A DNA stretch of 64,000 nucleotides from assembly GCF_003688915.1 (NCBI RefSeq), contig NZ_REFU01000001.1:4030001-4094000 (forward strand), given 5' to 3'. The notes beneath the pieces are model-generated. The model was not told the origin of the DNA. It saw nothing but the letters and a program-made list of their open reading frames with translations, and ran no database searches. This DNA is from Rhodococcus sp. SBT000017. GTDB lineage: Bacteria; Actinomycetota; Actinomycetes; Mycobacteriales; Mycobacteriaceae. Numbering within the stretch: the stretch's first letter is position 1; each line of letters starts with the position of its first letter. The position numbers were made by a program, and so were the translations under genes. Shown here piece after piece: positions 63,431 through 64,000 of this stretch.

Positions 63431-64000
63431 ATGGAAAACGACGGGGTCCGGATACCGCAGTCTGTTCTCGATGCTCAGCACGGGCTGGTGACCACTGTCC
63501 AGCTCCGCGCATGGGGGTTCACTCCAAAGGCCATCCGCCACCGCGTCGAGACCGGCCAATGGCTGCGAGTGTTTCGGAACGTCATCTGTGTGACGAATGG
63601 TCCACTCAACCGGGAGATGGAGTTGCAGGCGGCGCTGCTGTACGGAGGCGGCGGCGCGATCCTGAGTCACAACACCGCCGCGCACCAGTGGGGGATGCTG
63701 CGTGAGTACGCCGGGCCAATCCATCTGACTGTGCCGCGTGCGTGCTCTGCCATCAGTCAACCGCCGACGATGCGTCACGTGCTGACTCGTCCGACATCGC
63801 TGAGCAATGCGCGTATCCATCCCGGCGTGGTCGTGCATCGTTCGTTGGCCATCGAACACATCGGTGTCGACACCGATCCGCGTCGGACGAGCAAAGAAGA
63901 CACGGTCTTGGACTTGGCGGTATCCGCTCCGACGGCGCACGAGGGGGCAGCTGCTTTTGTCTCAGCTATGACCAATGGGAGAGTCTCCGTCTCGGCAATG
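63431..64000 (+). CDS. AbiEi-like/DUF559-type hypothetical protein (3' truncated by window)
   Basis: At least 190 codons from ATG 63431, open at the window end. The N-terminal ~50 residues form a winged-helix-like AbiEi_4 domain (GLVTTVQLRAWGFTPKAIRHRV, WLRVFRNVICV), followed by a region seen in actinobacterial proteins that often end in a DUF559 nuclease-like domain, which would lie beyond the window. A type IV antitoxin role is doubtful: these are very common single genes. Start has no strong ribosome binding site. Confidence 0.65.
   Translation, partial: MENDGVRIPQSVLDAQHGLVTTVQLRAWGFTPKAIRHRVETGQWLRVFRNVICVTNGPLNREMELQAALLYGGGGAILSHNTAAHQWGMLREYAGPIHLTVPRACSAISQPPTMRHVLTRPTSLSNARIHPGVVVHRSLAIEHIGVDTDPRRTSKEDTVLDLAVSAPTAHEGAAAFVSAMTNGRVSVSAM

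Noticed and set aside
63431..64000. Type IV toxin-antitoxin antitoxin
   Set aside because: Only the N-terminal AbiEi-like domain is seen, the partner toxin is absent and these proteins are very common in actinobacteria as single genes.

Overview
The window is high-GC DNA (my impression is mid-60s percent) with frequent GTG starts, ATGA stop/start overlaps and actinobacterial gene families: mycobacterial-type integration host factor, mycothiol-associated redox proteins, abundant TetR regulators and fatty-acid genes, and a 10-methyl-fatty-acid synthesis pair. This fits a mycolic-acid-containing actinomycete, most likely Rhodococcus or Rhodococcoides (Nocardiaceae). No prophage, transposase, CRISPR array or plasmid gene was seen, so it reads as chromosomal core interleaved with metabolic accessory blocks.

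Layout. 1-4055: the end of a kynureninase gene, a PaaX-type regulator, a queuosine-precursor transporter, a Pro-rich membrane protein and glutamyl-Q tRNA(Asp) synthetase. 4056-7400: a repeat- and G-rich spacer, an orphan radical SAM enzyme, a Tat-exported ferritin-like protein and a small NTF2-like protein. 7600-11510: a four-gene YnjBCD-type ABC importer. 11660-14505: a TVP38-family membrane protein, a CDP-alcohol phosphatidyltransferase and a membrane-anchored alpha/beta hydrolase. 14657-19154: an ECF sigma factor, its anti-sigma factor and a disulfide reductase in one overlapping operon, then a methyltransferase, DUF427, a glutaredoxin-like protein and a DsbA-like protein, i.e. a thiol-redox island. 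19193-22397: a LysR regulator divergent from an MFS symporter and a 3-hydroxybutyrate dehydrogenase. 22411-22908: repeats, tRNA-Ser(GGA) and the signal recognition particle RNA. 22964-35405: AspT aminotransferase, a drug exporter with its TetR repressor, a secreted lipase, YnfA, PhoU, transglutaminase, HhH-GPD, helicase-associated protein and dnaX. 35876-39232: fadA-fadB. 39275-41633: a GntR regulator and a Kef/TrkA-type antiporter whose regulatory subunit carries an amber codon. 41681-52601: integration host factor, acyl-CoA ligase, tandem TetR, alcohol and aldehyde dehydrogenases, acyl-CoA dehydrogenase, a second GntR and two DUF2236 oxygenase-like proteins. 52610-57654: a molybdopterin oxidoreductase, acyl-CoA-binding protein, TetR, a third DUF2236 protein and a hydrolase. 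57709-63334: the BfaA/BfaB-type pair, an SRPBCC protein, TetR, a blasticidin-deaminase-like protein, ybaB and recR. The window ends in an AbiEi-like gene.

The backbone tRNA-Ser, ffs, aspT, dnaX, methyltransferase/FAD oxidase, SRPBCC, ybaB, recR matches the gene order I remember from Mycobacterium tuberculosis (Rv3722c to Rv3715c), with lipid-metabolism blocks inserted. Functionally the window centres on fatty acid and aldehyde oxidation, thiol redox chemistry and DNA replication/repair.

The most notable observations are a candidate programmed -1 frameshift signal in dnaX at 35066-35105 (A7 slippery run, 7-nt spacer, 8-bp stem-loop, immediate -1 stop) and a divergent, probably leaderless, promoter/operator at 55876-55920 whose 18-bp perfect inverted repeat contains both start codons.
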